The notes: a model not told the origin generated them from the sequence alone. DNA of 60,614 bases from Methylomonas lenta (GCF_001644015.1 NZ_LUUI01000113.1:1-60614), one strand, 5' to 3'. Counted from the stretch's first letter, positions 7,478 through 18,190 are shown. Numbers and translations: made by a program.

Positions 7478-8815
7478 ATGGCTCAACAATTGGCAATTTT
7501 GCGTGAACAATGCCTTGCATTTTTCCGGGCAGGTGTTGCGTCAGCCGACCCACAGACAGCCGTCAAAAGATGTTTGTCAAATAGTGATAATCACTACTTT
7601 CACCGCAACAACGACGCTAAAATTCATATCATCGCCTTCGGCAAAGCGGCTTGTGCGATGGCGAAGGCTGCCCGACAAGCAATCGCAACCGACAAGCTAC
7701 TCGAACCCGGGATTATTGTTACCACCTACGACAATGTAACTCCAGTCGATGGCTTTGAGGTAATTGGTGCCGGTCACCCGCTGCCGGATCAAAATGGTTT
7801 GCTGGCTGCAGAAAAGGTTGCAGAAAAATGCCTGAATGCCAAGCAAAACCAGCTGGTGTTAGCATTGATTTCCGGCGGCGGCTCAGCCTTGCTGCCCTAC
7901 CCTGTCGAAGGCATCAGCCTGGCGGATAAAATTGCCGCTACCGAATTGTTATTAGCCTGCGGGGCAAACATCAACCAAATCAATTGCGTACGTAAGCATT
8001 TATCAAAAATCAAAGGTGGCGGACTGGCTAGACTGGCCGCTCCAGCTGATTTACAGGCCTTGATATTATCTGATGTACTGGACAACGATCTCAGCGCCAT
8101 AGCCAGTGGCCCCACAGTCGCCGATACCAGCACATTTTCTGATGCGATTGAAGTATTCAAAAGTAAAAAGGTTTGGGATAAAGCGCCGTTTACTGTAAAA
8201 AACTATTTGGAAGCTGGTGCAGCAGGTTTGCATCAAGAAACATTGAAGCCTGGCGAGCCGATTTTTAAACAAACGACCCAGACTTTAATCGGCAGCAACA
8301 GCATCAGTGTCGATGCCGTATTTACAGCAGCACAGCAACAAAATTTTGTTACCACCATCTACAACAAACAATTAGAAGGCGAAGCGCGCGCAGTGGCAGA
8401 ACAATGGTTATTAGATTGCAAAGGGCAGATGGTCGAAGGCTTAACCCAAGCCAGCGCCCAAATCGCCGGCGGCGAAACCACAGTCACTGTTACCGGCAAC
8501 GGTAAAGGTGGCCGCAATCAGGAAATGGCATTGGCCTTTGCCTTGGCCGCAGAAAAGCATGCCCTGCCTTGTGAATGGACATTTTTAAGTGCCGGCACCG
8601 ATGGCCGTGACGGTCCGACAGACGAGGCCGGAGGCATCGTCAATCGCCAGACCTTAAACAAAATACGCGACGCCGGCATTGATCCTGAAACCGCGTTGCT
8701 AAACAATGATTCTTACACTGCATTACATGCCGCCAACGCTTTAGTGACGATAGGCGCCACAGGCACCAACGTTGCGGACCTACAAATCCTATTGCTGCAT
8801 CCTTTTACAGAATAA
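7478..8815 (+). CDS. gckA: Glycerate 2-kinase (GckA/TtuD, MOFRL family)
   Basis: 445 residues, full length. The N-terminal DUF4147 domain shows [28 protein letters not shown] and [12 protein letters not shown]. The C-terminal MOFRL domain shows [36 protein letters not shown] and NNDSYTAL. It phosphorylates glycerate to 2-phosphoglycerate, the step that returns serine-pathway carbon to central metabolism. It starts 16 bases after mtdA and nearly abuts glyA, so it is almost certainly co-transcribed. Position in the C1 cluster supports the gck role rather than tartrate degradation. Confidence 0.92.
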   Translation: MAQQLAILREQCLAFFRAGVASADPQTAVKRCLSNSDNHYFHRNNDAKIHIIAFGKAACAMAKAARQAIATDKLLEPGIIVTTYDNVTPVDGFEVIGAGHPLPDQNGLLAAEKVAEKCLNAKQNQLVLALISGGGSALLPYPVEGISLADKIAATELLLACGANINQINCVRKHLSKIKGGGLARLAAPADLQALILSDVLDNDLSAIASGPTVADTSTFSDAIEVFKSKKVWDKAPFTVKNYLEAGAAGLHQETLKPGEPIFKQTTQTLIGSNSISVDAVFTAAQQQNFVTTIYNKQLEGEARAVAEQWLLDCKGQMVEGLTQASAQIAGGETTVTVTGNGKGGRNQEMALAFALAAEKHALPCEWTFLSAGTDGRDGPTDEAGGIVNRQTLNKIRDAGIDPETALLNNDSYTALHAANALVTIGATGTNVADLQILLLHPFTE

Positions 8816-8834
8816 AACCCCACCAGGAGACACT

Positions 8835-10094
8835 ATGTTTAGCCCATCCATGACCATCAAAGATTTTGATAATGAGTTATATAAAGCCATCGAACAAGAG
8901 CGTCGGCGCCAGGAAGATCATATCGAACTGATTGCTTCGGAAAACTACACCAGTCCAAGGGTTATGGAGGCGCAAGGCACTTTATTGACCAACAAATACG
9001 CCGAAGGCTATCCGGGAAAACGTTATTACGGTGGCTGTGAATATGTCGATATCGCCGAACAACTGGCCATCGATCGGGCCAAAGAACTCTTTGGCGCCGA
9101 TTATGCGAATGTACAACCACATTCCGGTTCACAAGCGAACATGGCGGTATTCATGGCACTGGTACAGCCGGGCGACACCATATTGGGCTTAAGCCTGGCC
9201 GATGGCGGGCATTTAACCCACGGTGCCAAACCCAATTTTTCCGGCAAAATCTATAATGCCATTCAATACGGCTTAAACCCCACCACCGGCGAAATTGATT
9301 ACGAGCAAGTCGAAGCCCTGGCCCTGGAACACAAACCCAAAATGATCATTGCCGGTTTCTCAGCCTATTCACGCATTTGGGACTGGCAACGTTTCCGCGA
9401 TATCGCCGACAAAGTCGGCGCTTATCTGGTCGTCGATATGGCCCATGTGGCAGGCTTGGTGGCTGCTGGCCTCTACCCCAATCCGGTACCGATAGCTGAT
9501 GTCGTTACCAGCACCACGCATAAATCCTTGCGCGGCCCACGCGGCGGCTTGATTTTGTGCAAAAGCAACCCGGATTTGGAGAAGAAACTTAACTCCAACA
9601 TTTTCCCCGGCATTCAAGGCGGCCCGCTGATGCATGTAATTGCAGCCAAAGCAGTGGCCTTCAAAGAAGCCATGAGTCCGGAATTTAAAACCTACCAACT
9701 GCAAGTGGTAAAAAACGCCCAGGCGATGGCGGAAGTATTCATGAAACGCGGATTTGATGTAGTATCCGGCGGCACCGACAATCACTTAATGCTGGTGTCC
9801 TTAATTGCCAAAGGCATTACCGGCAAAGATGCGGATGCTGCTTTAAATCGCGCACATATCACCGTCAACAAAAACGCCGTACCAAACGACCCGCAATCCC
9901 CGTTTATCACCAGCGGCATCCGTGTCGGCACACCGGCACCCACTACGCGTGGCTTTAAAGAAGATCAGATGCGCGAAATCGCCAGCTTAATGTGCGATGT
10001 GATGGAAAACATGAACGATGAAAATGTCATTGATTCTGTGCGCAATAAAGTAAAATTATTGTGCTCACGTTTTCCGGTGTATTCAGAATCTTAA
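8835..10094 (+). CDS. glyA: Serine hydroxymethyltransferase
   Basis: 419 residues from ATG 8835, which has AGGAGA 4 bases upstream and gives the family start. A longer frame from 8772 overlaps gckA and is rejected. A PLP enzyme that makes serine from glycine and methylene-H4F. Visible signatures are [37 protein letters not shown], the PLP lysine in [16 protein letters not shown], and [20 protein letters not shown]. Lying in the mtdA-gckA run, it is probably the serine-pathway isozyme rather than a housekeeping copy. A perfect 11-bp hairpin follows the stop. Confidence 0.97.
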   Translation: MFSPSMTIKDFDNELYKAIEQERRRQEDHIELIASENYTSPRVMEAQGTLLTNKYAEGYPGKRYYGGCEYVDIAEQLAIDRAKELFGADYANVQPHSGSQANMAVFMALVQPGDTILGLSLADGGHLTHGAKPNFSGKIYNAIQYGLNPTTGEIDYEQVEALALEHKPKMIIAGFSAYSRIWDWQRFRDIADKVGAYLVVDMAHVAGLVAAGLYPNPVPIADVVTSTTHKSLRGPRGGLILCKSNPDLEKKLNSNIFPGIQGGPLMHVIAAKAVAFKEAMSPEFKTYQLQVVKNAQAMAEVFMKRGFDVVSGGTDNHLMLVSLIAKGITGKDADAALNRAHITVNKNAVPNDPQSPFITSGIRVGTPAPTTRGFKEDQMREIASLMCDVMENMNDENVIDSVRNKVKLLCSRFPVYSES

Positions 10095-10102
10095 CCCTGT
10101 TA

Positions 10103-10128
10103 GGTGGATTACCACGAGGTAATCCACC
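10103..10128. repeat. Hairpin between glyA and the GST gene
   Basis: GGTGGATTACC, loop ACGA, GGTAATCCACC: a perfect 11-bp stem eight bases after the glyA stop. No T-run follows, so it is more likely a processing or attenuation hairpin, or a palindromic repeat, than a classic terminator. Confidence 0.6.
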
Positions 10129-10143
10129 CGTATCCGTCAGTCT

Positions 10144-10812
10144 ATGCACTCAAGGTCTTCATCAAATAATCACCCCGTTCTTTACAGTTTCAGACGTTGT
10201 CCTTATGCCATGCGAGCCCGCTTGGCCATTGCCAACGCCGGCGTTTTGGTAACGCTACGAGAAATCGAGTTACGTAACAAACCAGCCGACATGTTGTCGG
10301 TGTCGCCAAAAGGCACTGTACCAGTGCTGGTGTTACCCAATGGACAAATCATTGATGAAAGCCTGGACATTATGCTGTGGGCTTTGGAAATCCATGATAC
10401 AAACGCCTGGCTATCAAGCTGGAAAAACCCAGCCGCACAAGCATTAGTAAAAAGTAACGACGGCGAATTTAAACAGGCTTTGGATCGCTACAAGTATGCT
10501 GATCGTTATCCAGAACAGCCAATGGCGTACTACCGTCAACAAGCTGAAGTGTTTCTGGCTGAACTTGAGCACCGATTGCAGAACACCAGTTATTTGTTTA
10601 GTGACCATTTCAGCCTAATCGATGCTGCAATAGCCCCTTTTGTGCGCCAATTTGCCGCCGTGGACGCCGCATGGTTTAACACCAGCCCCTACCCTTTATT
10701 ATGCCAATGGTTACAGGCATTTTTAGCTTCTCCGTTGTTTAAATACATCATGCAAGCCTACCCTGTCTGGACCATCGAAGCAGAGCCGCTGCCATTCGGC
10801 GTGATTGGGTAA
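10144..10812 (+). CDS. Glutathione S-transferase family protein
   Basis: 222 residues. A thioredoxin-fold N-terminal domain begins LYSFRRCPYAMRARLAIANA, with CPYA in the position of the glutaredoxin/GST active-site Cys, and continues VSPKGTVPVLVLPNG and the glutathione-binding IDESLDI. The C-terminal half is all-helical (residues ~95-215), containing YLFSDHFSLIDAAIAPFVRQ. A Cys rather than Tyr or Ser suggests a reductase-type (omega/beta-like or glutaredoxin-2-like) activity. The substrate is unknown. Placed between glyA and ftfL, it may protect against formaldehyde or thiol stress, but that is inference. Confidence 0.85.
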   Translation: MHSRSSSNNHPVLYSFRRCPYAMRARLAIANAGVLVTLREIELRNKPADMLSVSPKGTVPVLVLPNGQIIDESLDIMLWALEIHDTNAWLSSWKNPAAQALVKSNDGEFKQALDRYKYADRYPEQPMAYYRQQAEVFLAELEHRLQNTSYLFSDHFSLIDAAIAPFVRQFAAVDAAWFNTSPYPLLCQWLQAFLASPLFKYIMQAYPVWTIEAEPLPFGVIG

Positions 10813-10950
10813 ATCCCAACAATCAAGGCGTTTAATCGCTAAAATAGCCGCAATTTCTCAGCCTAAGCTGTCAATTTCGCAAAATTAAAGCCTTAGGCTG
10901 ACTTAAATCCCTAAAACTCACTCATCACTTATTCTCGTTTGGAGACCTGC

Positions 10951-12624
10951 ATGTCAGACATTGAAATTGCTCAACAGGCAAAAATGCGCCCCATCATCGA
11001 TTTAGCCGGCGAAACATTCGGCATCCCTGCTGAGCACCTGGACCCTTACGGCCATTACAAAGCCAAAATATCGCTGGAATACGTCAATAGCCTGACCAAT
11101 AACAGCAACGGTAAACTGATTTTAGTCACTGCCATCAGTCCTACCCCGGCAGGTGAAGGTAAAACCACCACCACAGTAGGCTTGGGTGATGCACTGAATA
11201 GACTGGGCAAAAAAACCATCATGTGTTTGCGCGAACCCTCCTTAGGCCCCTGCTTTGGCGTCAAAGGTGGTGCTGCTGGTGGCGGTTATTCGCAAGTGGT
11301 GCCAATGGAAGACATCAATCTGCATTTTACCGGCGACTTTCACGCGATTGGCGTAGCGCACAACTTGCTATCCGCTTTGATTGACAACCACATCAACCAC
11401 GGTAATGCGCTGGATATTGACCCGCGTCGCATTCAATGGAAACGCGTCATAGACATGAATGACCGTGCTTTGCGTAAAATCACCATCGGCCAAGGTGGTC
11501 CTGCCAACGGCTATTTGCGTGAAGACGGTTTTGATATCGTCGTCGCCTCCGAAGTGATGGCCATTTTGTGTTTAGCGACCAGTCGCGCCGATTTAAAAGA
11601 ACGCCTGGGTCGTATCGTGATTGCTTATAAATCCGACAGGATCACGCCGGTTTACGCGCGTGACTTAAAAGCCCATGGCGCTATGGCAGCCCTGTTAAAA
11701 GACGCCATCAAACCGAATCTGGTGCAAACTCTGGAAAACAATCTGGCGATTATCCACGGCGGCCCATTTGCTAATATTGCCCACGGCTGCAACACTGTCA
11801 CCGCCACCCAAACAGCATTAAAATTAGCCGATTATGCGGTGACCGAAGCCGGTTTCGGCGCTGATTTGGGAGCGGAAAAATTCATCGACATCAAATGCCG
11901 CATGTCAGGCCTAAAACCCTCGATCATGGTTTTGGTTGCGACCGTACGCGCGTTAAAATTTCATGGCGGCGTCAATAAAGAAGACTTGAATGTCGAAAAT
12001 CTGGCCGCCTTGGAAACCGGTTTTGCCAACCTGGAACGCCATTTCAACAACATCAAAAACCATTACGGCCTGCCCTGCATAGTCTGTATCAACCATTTCA
12101 GTTTCGATACCGATGCGGAAATTGCCTTACTACAACAAAAATGCGAAGCGATTGGGGCAAAATGCGTGCTATCCAAACATTGGGCGCAAGGTGGTGCCGG
12201 CGCTGAAGACCTAGCCCGTGAAGTCTTGGCTATTGTCGACAATCGCGCAGCGGAATTCAGTTACGTCTATGACGCTGAGCAACCCCTGTGGGATAAGATC
12301 GAAACCATCGCCACCAAGCTATATGGCGCCGCAGCTATCAGCGCCAGCCCTAAGGTCATGGCTGAAATCAAAGCCCTGCAGGTTAACCACGGCCATTTCC
12401 CCATTTGTATGGCCAAAACCCAGATGTCATTTTCTACCAATCCCAACAGCAAAGGTGCACCCTCAGGTCACACGGTTGAAATCAGCGAAGTCAGACTAGC
12501 CAATGGCGCTGGTTTTATCGTTGCGATCGCCGGCGACATGATGACCATGCCAGGCTTGCCGAAAGTACCAGCAGCAGAACGCATCGACATCAGTGATGCT
12601 GGAGTTATCAGCGGTTTGTTTTAG
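10951..12624 (+). CDS. ftfL: Formate-tetrahydrofolate ligase
   Basis: 557 residues from ATG 10951 (GGAG 6 bases upstream). It joins formate to H4F using ATP (EC 6.3.4.3), feeding C1 units into the folate pool. The P-loop [52 protein letters not shown] and the C-terminal [19 protein letters not shown] are all present and the length is normal. It is downstream of mtdA-gckA-glyA on the same strand after a 138-base gap, so it may have its own promoter. Also called fhs. Confidence 0.97.
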   Translation: MSDIEIAQQAKMRPIIDLAGETFGIPAEHLDPYGHYKAKISLEYVNSLTNNSNGKLILVTAISPTPAGEGKTTTTVGLGDALNRLGKKTIMCLREPSLGPCFGVKGGAAGGGYSQVVPMEDINLHFTGDFHAIGVAHNLLSALIDNHINHGNALDIDPRRIQWKRVIDMNDRALRKITIGQGGPANGYLREDGFDIVVASEVMAILCLATSRADLKERLGRIVIAYKSDRITPVYARDLKAHGAMAALLKDAIKPNLVQTLENNLAIIHGGPFANIAHGCNTVTATQTALKLADYAVTEAGFGADLGAEKFIDIKCRMSGLKPSIMVLVATVRALKFHGGVNKEDLNVENLAALETGFANLERHFNNIKNHYGLPCIVCINHFSFDTDAEIALLQQKCEAIGAKCVLSKHWAQGGAGAEDLAREVLAIVDNRAAEFSYVYDAEQPLWDKIETIATKLYGAAAISASPKVMAEIKALQVNHGHFPICMAKTQMSFSTNPNSKGAPSGHTVEISEVRLANGAGFIVAIAGDMMTMPGLPKVPAAERIDISDAGVISGLF

Positions 12625-12658
12625 TAATCCCATTCAATACCGACTATATAAACTCAAC

Positions 12659-14080
12659 ATGAATATCGCTGATCTAAGTCAACTTTCCCGCCGCGCGATG
12701 CCGGCATTTCCCGGCTGGTGGGCAGCACTTGGACCCGGCGTGGTGTGGATGGCGCTTGCGCAAGGCAGCGGCGAGCTGATCTGGTGGCCGTATATGGTGG
12801 CTAAATACGGCCTGACGTTTTTATGGCTGCTAGCACCTGCCTGTTTGCTGCAATATCCGTTGAACCTGGAAATAGGTCGCTACACCATGCTGACCGGCGA
12901 GAGCATTTTTCATGGCTTTATCCGTTTGCATCGTGGTTTCGGGGTATTTTTGTGGTTGCTGATGACGGTATCGTTTTTATGGTTCGGTGCTTTTGCTTCA
13001 GCCGGTGGCACCGCAATGGCGGAACTCACCCATTGGCCTATCGGTTGGACGCAACGTGGGCAAAGCCTGTTTTGGGGTTATGCCTCGATTGCGGTGTTCG
13101 TCACCGCCATTTTAGCCAGCGGTGTGGTGTATACCTTAATCGAACGCTTTATGAAACTAGTCGCTGTGGTGACCGTACTAGGCTTGTTGTCAGCCTGCAT
13201 GCAAAGCGACGTACTGGCAACCTTGCCGGAATTTGCCCAAGGCTTGCTCGGCCCTGTCGGCAGCATGCCGCGCGCTTGGGATAATGCCGATGCCAGCAAG
13301 TTATTAACTGCGATTACCTTTGCCGGTCTGGGTGGTTTCTGGATTTTGTTTTACTCCTACTGGCTGCGCGACAAAGGTGCCGGCATGGCTAGTCTGGTGG
13401 GACGCATCACTGGCTTGGGAGGTACGGAAGAAGCGGTCGTCAGCGATGGCTTTTTACCCAGCAACGAAGTCGAAAGCGCAAAAAACTGGTCGACCTGGCG
13501 GCGTTTTCTAAGCACAGACATTCTGGTCGGCATCATCGGTAATTTGCTAACCACCTTAATGACTTGTTTGCTGGCTTACGCGCTTTTATTTCCAAAAGGC
13601 TTGTTGCCACAAGAATATGAGTTGGCCGTGGTGCAAAGTCAGTTTTTTGCCGTCAGCTGGGGCGAAATTGGCCGCTTGCTGTTTTTAGTCATTGCTGCGG
13701 CATTTTTAACCGATACCTGGCTAGCCACCGCCGATGCAGTCAGCCGCATACAAACCGACATTGTAATGACGCTGTTCCCAAACAGCCGCCGTTTACCGGC
13801 TAGACAGTGGTATTACATTTTCTTAGGCTTATTGACGCTGATAACTTCATTTACCATGCAATTGGATGCACCTGGGCCGTTGATTTTAATCAGCGCATTG
13901 ATTGGCTTTATTGGCACACTGATATTTCCTGTGGCGCTATATTTTCTAAATCATCGTCTATTGCCGCCGCATTTACCGGAATGGGCGCGCCCACGCCATC
14001 GTCCCTGGTTATTGGGGCTTAGTTTTATTGTCTATTTAGTGCTAGCTGTTTTGTACTTTAAATCAAGCTTTGGCTTGTAG
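12659..14080 (+). CDS. Divergent Nramp-superfamily membrane transporter
   Basis: 473 residues from ATG 12659; an alternative start at 12593 overlaps ftfL. About 11-12 hydrophobic helices. The N-terminal LGPGVVWMALAQGSGELIWW aligns with Nramp helix 1, but the metal-binding DPGN is replaced by GSGE, and the helix-6 MPH motif is replaced by GFWILFYSYW. This places it in a group of Nramp relatives whose cargo is not established, so manganese/iron transport should not be assumed. It follows ftfL by 34 bases and converges with the LysR gene, overlapping its 3' end by 18 bases. Confidence 0.75.
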   Translation: MNIADLSQLSRRAMPAFPGWWAALGPGVVWMALAQGSGELIWWPYMVAKYGLTFLWLLAPACLLQYPLNLEIGRYTMLTGESIFHGFIRLHRGFGVFLWLLMTVSFLWFGAFASAGGTAMAELTHWPIGWTQRGQSLFWGYASIAVFVTAILASGVVYTLIERFMKLVAVVTVLGLLSACMQSDVLATLPEFAQGLLGPVGSMPRAWDNADASKLLTAITFAGLGGFWILFYSYWLRDKGAGMASLVGRITGLGGTEEAVVSDGFLPSNEVESAKNWSTWRRFLSTDILVGIIGNLLTTLMTCLLAYALLFPKGLLPQEYELAVVQSQFFAVSWGEIGRLLFLVIAAAFLTDTWLATADAVSRIQTDIVMTLFPNSRRLPARQWYYIFLGLLTLITSFTMQLDAPGPLILISALIGFIGTLIFPVALYFLNHRLLPPHLPEWARPRHRPWLLGLSFIVYLVLAVLYFKSSFGL

Positions 14081-14995
14081 TTTACTGCCCTTAGAATTTG
14101 CGCTTTTGGATTGTGCCTGCTGCAACAGCGCATCGATAAAGTATCGGCAGTAAGAGGGTAAATAAAGTTGCTTTAAATAGGCCACTTTAGTCACCGACGA
14201 TGAGATTAGCTGCCCCAAGTCCAGCGCCAGCAGATCGTTGTCTTTTGTAGCTTCATAAGAGGTTTCAGCAATGATGCCGACGCCTAGCCCCAATCTGACA
14301 TAAGTCTTAATGATATCGGAATCGGCTGCCGCCAAAACAATATCCGGTTCTAAATCCGCATCATTAAAGGCTTTTTCGATGGCAGTGCGTCCGGTAAAAC
14401 CCGGACTGTAAGTCAAAATAGGCTGTGTCGCCAGTCGCTGCAGCGTCAGCTTACCCTCAGCTAAAACGTGCTCTTGCGGCACGATGGCAACATGATGCCA
14501 TTCATAACAAGGCTCTAAAATCAGTCGTGGGTCATCAGCCAGTTTTTCAGTGCAAATGGCGATATCAGCCCGATGGCTATGCAATAACTCAATCAGATTA
14601 TCCGGCGACGACTGCACCATATAAATCTTGATGCCGGGATATCTCTGTCGGAATTTTTGCACCGGCACCGGGAGCAAATATTTTGCCTGGGTGTGGGTTG
14701 TAGCAATATGCAAGGTACCGTGGCGACTATCGCGAAAATCTTCGGCTATGCTTTGGATGTTTTTCTTAGCCTGATGAATCTGCTCGACTTCCTGCATCAC
14801 GCGTTCACCCAGCGGCGTCAATCCCTGCAATCGCTTACCTTGACGTTCGAATAAGGGTGAACCTAATTCCATTTCCAGCAATTGTAATTGTCGACTGACA
14901 GCCGATTGCACCACGTGCATTTTTTCTGCCGCTTTGCTGAGATTAAACTGAGTTTCCTGCAAAACCCGCAGCAACTCCATCTGGCTCATATTCAT
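14063..14995 (-). CDS. LysR-family regulator, CysB-like
   Basis: 310 residues from ATG 14995, which has AGGA 8 bases upstream. The N-terminal winged helix runs MSQMELLRVLQETQFNLSKA, AAEKMHVVQSAVSRQLQLLE, GSPLFERQGKRLQGLTPLG. The effector domain has the CysB/Cbl-type features LHIATTHTQAKYLLPVPVQ, RADIAICTEK and LGLGVGIIAE. CysB-type proteins respond to sulfate-assimilation intermediates, but related ones control other pathways. It lies 27 bases downstream of ald on the same strand, so the two may form an operon. Its C-terminal tail is Ser/Lys-rich. Confidence 0.85.
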   Translation of the reverse strand: MNMSQMELLRVLQETQFNLSKAAEKMHVVQSAVSRQLQLLEMELGSPLFERQGKRLQGLTPLGERVMQEVEQIHQAKKNIQSIAEDFRDSRHGTLHIATTHTQAKYLLPVPVQKFRQRYPGIKIYMVQSSPDNLIELLHSHRADIAICTEKLADDPRLILEPCYEWHHVAIVPQEHVLAEGKLTLQRLATQPILTYSPGFTGRTAIEKAFNDADLEPDIVLAAADSDIIKTYVRLGLGVGIIAETSYEATKDNDLLALDLGQLISSSVTKVAYLKQLYLPSYCRYFIDALLQQAQSKSANSKGSKLQAKA

Positions 14996-15022
14996 CAAAA
15001 CTATCCTTGCTAAAGAGGTATT

Positions 15023-16141
15023 TTAGGCACCGATAAAATCAGCTGAAAATGGCCGGTAATTGTCCATTAATGCCAATGATTCTGCTACCGGCAGACAGCT
15101 GATATAACCTTGGTGAGTATTTAAGGCTTTGGCAAACCCAGTATCCTGCTGCAAAGCCATCAAGCCCTTATCGGCCAGTTTTAATACATAAGGTAAAGTC
15201 GCATCGGTCAATGCCAAGGTCGATGTACACGGATAAGCGCCTGGCATATTGCTGACACAATAATGAATCACACCGTGTTTTTCATAAACCGGATTATCAT
15301 GGCCAGTGGCATGCGCCGTTTCGATACAGCCGCCCTGATCGATACTGACATCGACTATCACCGAACCGGGCTGCATACTCTGCACCATGGCATCGGTCAC
15401 TACATGCGTGGCACGGGCACCATGAATCAATACCGCGCCAACCACTAAATCAGCTGTGCGCAAATGTTCTTGAATCGTGTCTGGCTCTGAAATCACATAA
15501 GCAATATCTGAAGAAATGTCACGCTGCAAGCGAATAGCATTTTCCGGAAATAACCCGGCGACGGTGACATTGGCGCCCAAACCCACAGCTGTGCGGGCTG
15601 CGTGACTCCCCACCACGCCATCACCAATGATCAAAACATTTCCGTAGTGTTTACCCAACACCGCGCCTAACATGACGCCTTTACCGCCCTGATAGGCTGC
15701 CAGAAAATGACAACCCATTTGCACCGCCATGTTGCCGGCAACCGCACTCATCGGCGCTAATAAAGGCAATCGACCGTTTGCATCTTCCAAGGTCTCGTAA
15801 GCCACGGCACTGGTTTTGCCGGCCAGCAAGGCTTTAGTCAAGGCCAGCGGCACGCCTGCCAAATGAAAAAAGGTAAACACGATCTGCTGTTTCAAAAAGC
15901 AGTATTCCGCTTCAATCGGTTCTTTAACCTTGATAATTAATTCATTATCCCAGGCTTGGGCAGTACTGCAGATTTGTGCACCTGCCTGCTGATACATGGC
16001 ATCGCTAAAACCGGAGCCAACACCGGCACTCTTTTCAACCAAAACATGATGTCCGCGCGCCACCAATGCCGCCACGCCATCCGGTGTCAAACCTACTCGA
16101 CTTTCTCTGCTTTTGATTTCTTTGATCAGACCCACTTTCAT
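15023..16141 (-). CDS. ald: Alanine dehydrogenase
   Basis: 372 residues from ATG 16141 (GGAG 9 bases upstream). It converts pyruvate, ammonia and NADH to L-alanine reversibly (EC 1.4.1.1). Signatures: MKVGLIKEIKSRESRVGLTP, the catalytic Lys/His region VEKSAGVGSGFSD and FTFFHLAG, the Rossmann VLIIGDGVVGSHAARTAVGL, and YCVSNMPGAYPCTSTLALTD. Methanotrophs often use this enzyme to assimilate ammonia when ammonium is plentiful, which would fit. It is followed by a CysB-like regulator in the same orientation. Confidence 0.96.
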   Translation of the reverse strand: MKVGLIKEIKSRESRVGLTPDGVAALVARGHHVLVEKSAGVGSGFSDAMYQQAGAQICSTAQAWDNELIIKVKEPIEAEYCFLKQQIVFTFFHLAGVPLALTKALLAGKTSAVAYETLEDANGRLPLLAPMSAVAGNMAVQMGCHFLAAYQGGKGVMLGAVLGKHYGNVLIIGDGVVGSHAARTAVGLGANVTVAGLFPENAIRLQRDISSDIAYVISEPDTIQEHLRTADLVVGAVLIHGARATHVVTDAMVQSMQPGSVIVDVSIDQGGCIETAHATGHDNPVYEKHGVIHYCVSNMPGAYPCTSTLALTDATLPYVLKLADKGLMALQQDTGFAKALNTHQGYISCLPVAESLALMDNYRPFSADFIGA

Positions 16142-16419
16142 AACCAAACACTCCATTTGAGTTTGCGATCAGGACCCACTAACTTTAGAGTATTGACATG
16201 CCAGACCGGGCTGTCAATCAGGGTTTAATAAATAAACTCTTTCCATATCCACCATAAACCTTGAAAACGACTAATCTAAATTGTACGCCACATAGAATAG
16301 AATCTTGGCTTATCACTAGAGGCCGTTGTCGTGTATTATCCAAACAACTTTAACCTCCAGCCTTAGGACGTGGTCAGCCCTAATGGTTTTATCCTAAACA
16401 ATTTCAAAACAGAAACACA

Positions 16420-18171
16420 ATGGCAATTTTAACCTGGAGTAATCAACTCGAACTTGGCGTACCCTCTGTGGATAAGCAACACCAACATCTGGTTGAAATC
16501 CTCAATCAGCTCGACGAAGCGGTTGCGCTGGGTTACGAACCACAAAAAGTGTTAAAGCTGGTGGATGAATTGATTGATTACACCCACTATCACTTTGAAG
16601 ACGAAGAACGCTTTATGCTGGAAGGAGGCTATGACAGCAATCACTTCGCTAAACACAAAGAGCAACATCAGGAATTCGTTCAAAAAGTAAGTCAGGAACG
16701 GGAAAATGCCATCAAAAACCCTGAAACCGTGTCTAATGATCTTATCGATTTTCTAGTGAAATGGCTGATGGATCATATTTTGTTTTCGGATAAACAAATG
16801 GTGCTTGAACTGACAAAAAAAGGTTCGAGCAACGAAGAGCTGATCAGAAAAGAACAAACAGACATCATGCAAAGTAATTTGTATTCGGCTTTGCGGGAAA
16901 GTGAAAACCGCTTTAAAGAATTAGCCGATCAATTACCCGCACTGATCTGGATCACCAATAATAAAAATGTGCCTATTTTTTGCAATCAATTTTGGTTACA
17001 TACCTTTGGTCTGTCAAAAGAGACGCTCAATAAAAGCAACTGGCATGACGCTATCGATCCAGACGATATTGAGCTGGTCACAAAGGCGTATGCCACTGCC
17101 AGCAGCGGGTTACAAGAACAACAAATTGAATTTCGCTTGCATACCCCAGCAAACGGCAAGCTGTGGGTTCTGGAAAAAATTGTGCCTCGCATCCGCAAAA
17201 ATGGCGAATTTGCCGGCTTGCTGGGGTTTGGCATGGACATCAGCCTGCAGAAACAAGCTGAGGTTAATTTAGAACAGTTGGTGAATCAACGCACTAAACA
17301 ATTAGTAGAAGCTAATCAACATCTTGAAGTCGAAAAGAACCAACAGCTAGCCCTCAATCAACAACTGAAAGAAGTCCAAAGCCATCTGGTTCAATCTGAA
17401 AAAATGGCATCTTTGGGGCAATTAGCGGCTGGGGTAGCCCATGAAATCAATAATCCCCTAGGCTACATTAGTTCCAACCTGAATACATTGCAGCAATATA
17501 TTCAGAATTTATTTCAAGTCATCGATGCAGGCCAGTTAGTGGCCCAACAACTGCCGGCTGATAATCCTGTTGTCAGGGAGTTTGTCCAATTGCAAAAATC
17601 TACCGATTTAGATTTCATGAGAGAAGACATTCCCGATCTGGTCAAAGAAGCCTTAGAAGGCGCTACGCGAGCCAAAAAAATCGTGCAGGATTTGCGGGAT
17701 TTTTCCCGCATCGATAAACAAGATGAAAGCCAGTTTGACCTTGAGGCAGGCATAAATGCCACCTTGAATATCGTCAATAATGAAATCAAATATAAAGCCG
17801 AAGTCTTGAAAGAATATGCAGGGGTAAAACCTTTTATTTGCGTCGGCAGCCAAATCAATCAGGTGATTTTGAATTTACTAGTCAACGCAGCACAGGCGAT
17901 AGACGATTTCGGCAAAATCTATCTTCGTACCGGCTACGAGGGTGATGATTGGGTCTGGTTTGAAGTAGAGGATAGTGGCCAGGGCATCCCGGCTGACATT
18001 CAAGCCAAAATTTTCGATCCCTTCTTCACCACCAAGCCGATAGGCAAAGGCACGGGTCTAGGATTATCGCTGTCGTACAAAATCATCCAGGATCATAAAG
18101 GCAAGCTTGATTTGCAATCGACTGTCGGCAAAGGCAGTAGATTTAGAGTATCTTTACCCAACCATTTATAA
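16420..18171 (+). CDS. Hemerythrin-PAS hybrid histidine kinase
   Basis: 583 residues. Residues ~1-135 are a bacteriohemerythrin domain with the di-iron ligands in KQHQHLVEI, HYHFEDEERFML, HFAKHKEQHQEF and WLMDHILFSD. Residues ~155-285 are a PAS domain (ADQLPALIWITNN...GLLGFGMDISLQ). A coiled coil follows, then the phosphoacceptor His in LAAGVAHEINNPLGYISSNL (NtrB-like class), and an ATPase domain with NQVILNLLVNAAQAI, VEDSGQGIP and GKGTGLGLSLSYKI. No transmembrane helix is seen, so it is cytoplasmic. A di-iron oxygen-binding input to a kinase suggests sensing of O2 or redox. The downstream receiver gene starts 20 bases later. Confidence 0.92.
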   Translation: MAILTWSNQLELGVPSVDKQHQHLVEILNQLDEAVALGYEPQKVLKLVDELIDYTHYHFEDEERFMLEGGYDSNHFAKHKEQHQEFVQKVSQERENAIKNPETVSNDLIDFLVKWLMDHILFSDKQMVLELTKKGSSNEELIRKEQTDIMQSNLYSALRESENRFKELADQLPALIWITNNKNVPIFCNQFWLHTFGLSKETLNKSNWHDAIDPDDIELVTKAYATASSGLQEQQIEFRLHTPANGKLWVLEKIVPRIRKNGEFAGLLGFGMDISLQKQAEVNLEQLVNQRTKQLVEANQHLEVEKNQQLALNQQLKEVQSHLVQSEKMASLGQLAAGVAHEINNPLGYISSNLNTLQQYIQNLFQVIDAGQLVAQQLPADNPVVREFVQLQKSTDLDFMREDIPDLVKEALEGATRAKKIVQDLRDFSRIDKQDESQFDLEAGINATLNIVNNEIKYKAEVLKEYAGVKPFICVGSQINQVILNLLVNAAQAIDDFGKIYLRTGYEGDDWVWFEVEDSGQGIPADIQAKIFDPFFTTKPIGKGTGLGLSLSYKIIQDHKGKLDLQSTVGKGSRFRVSLPNHL

Positions 18172-18190
18172 ATCCGCTAACCACACGGTC

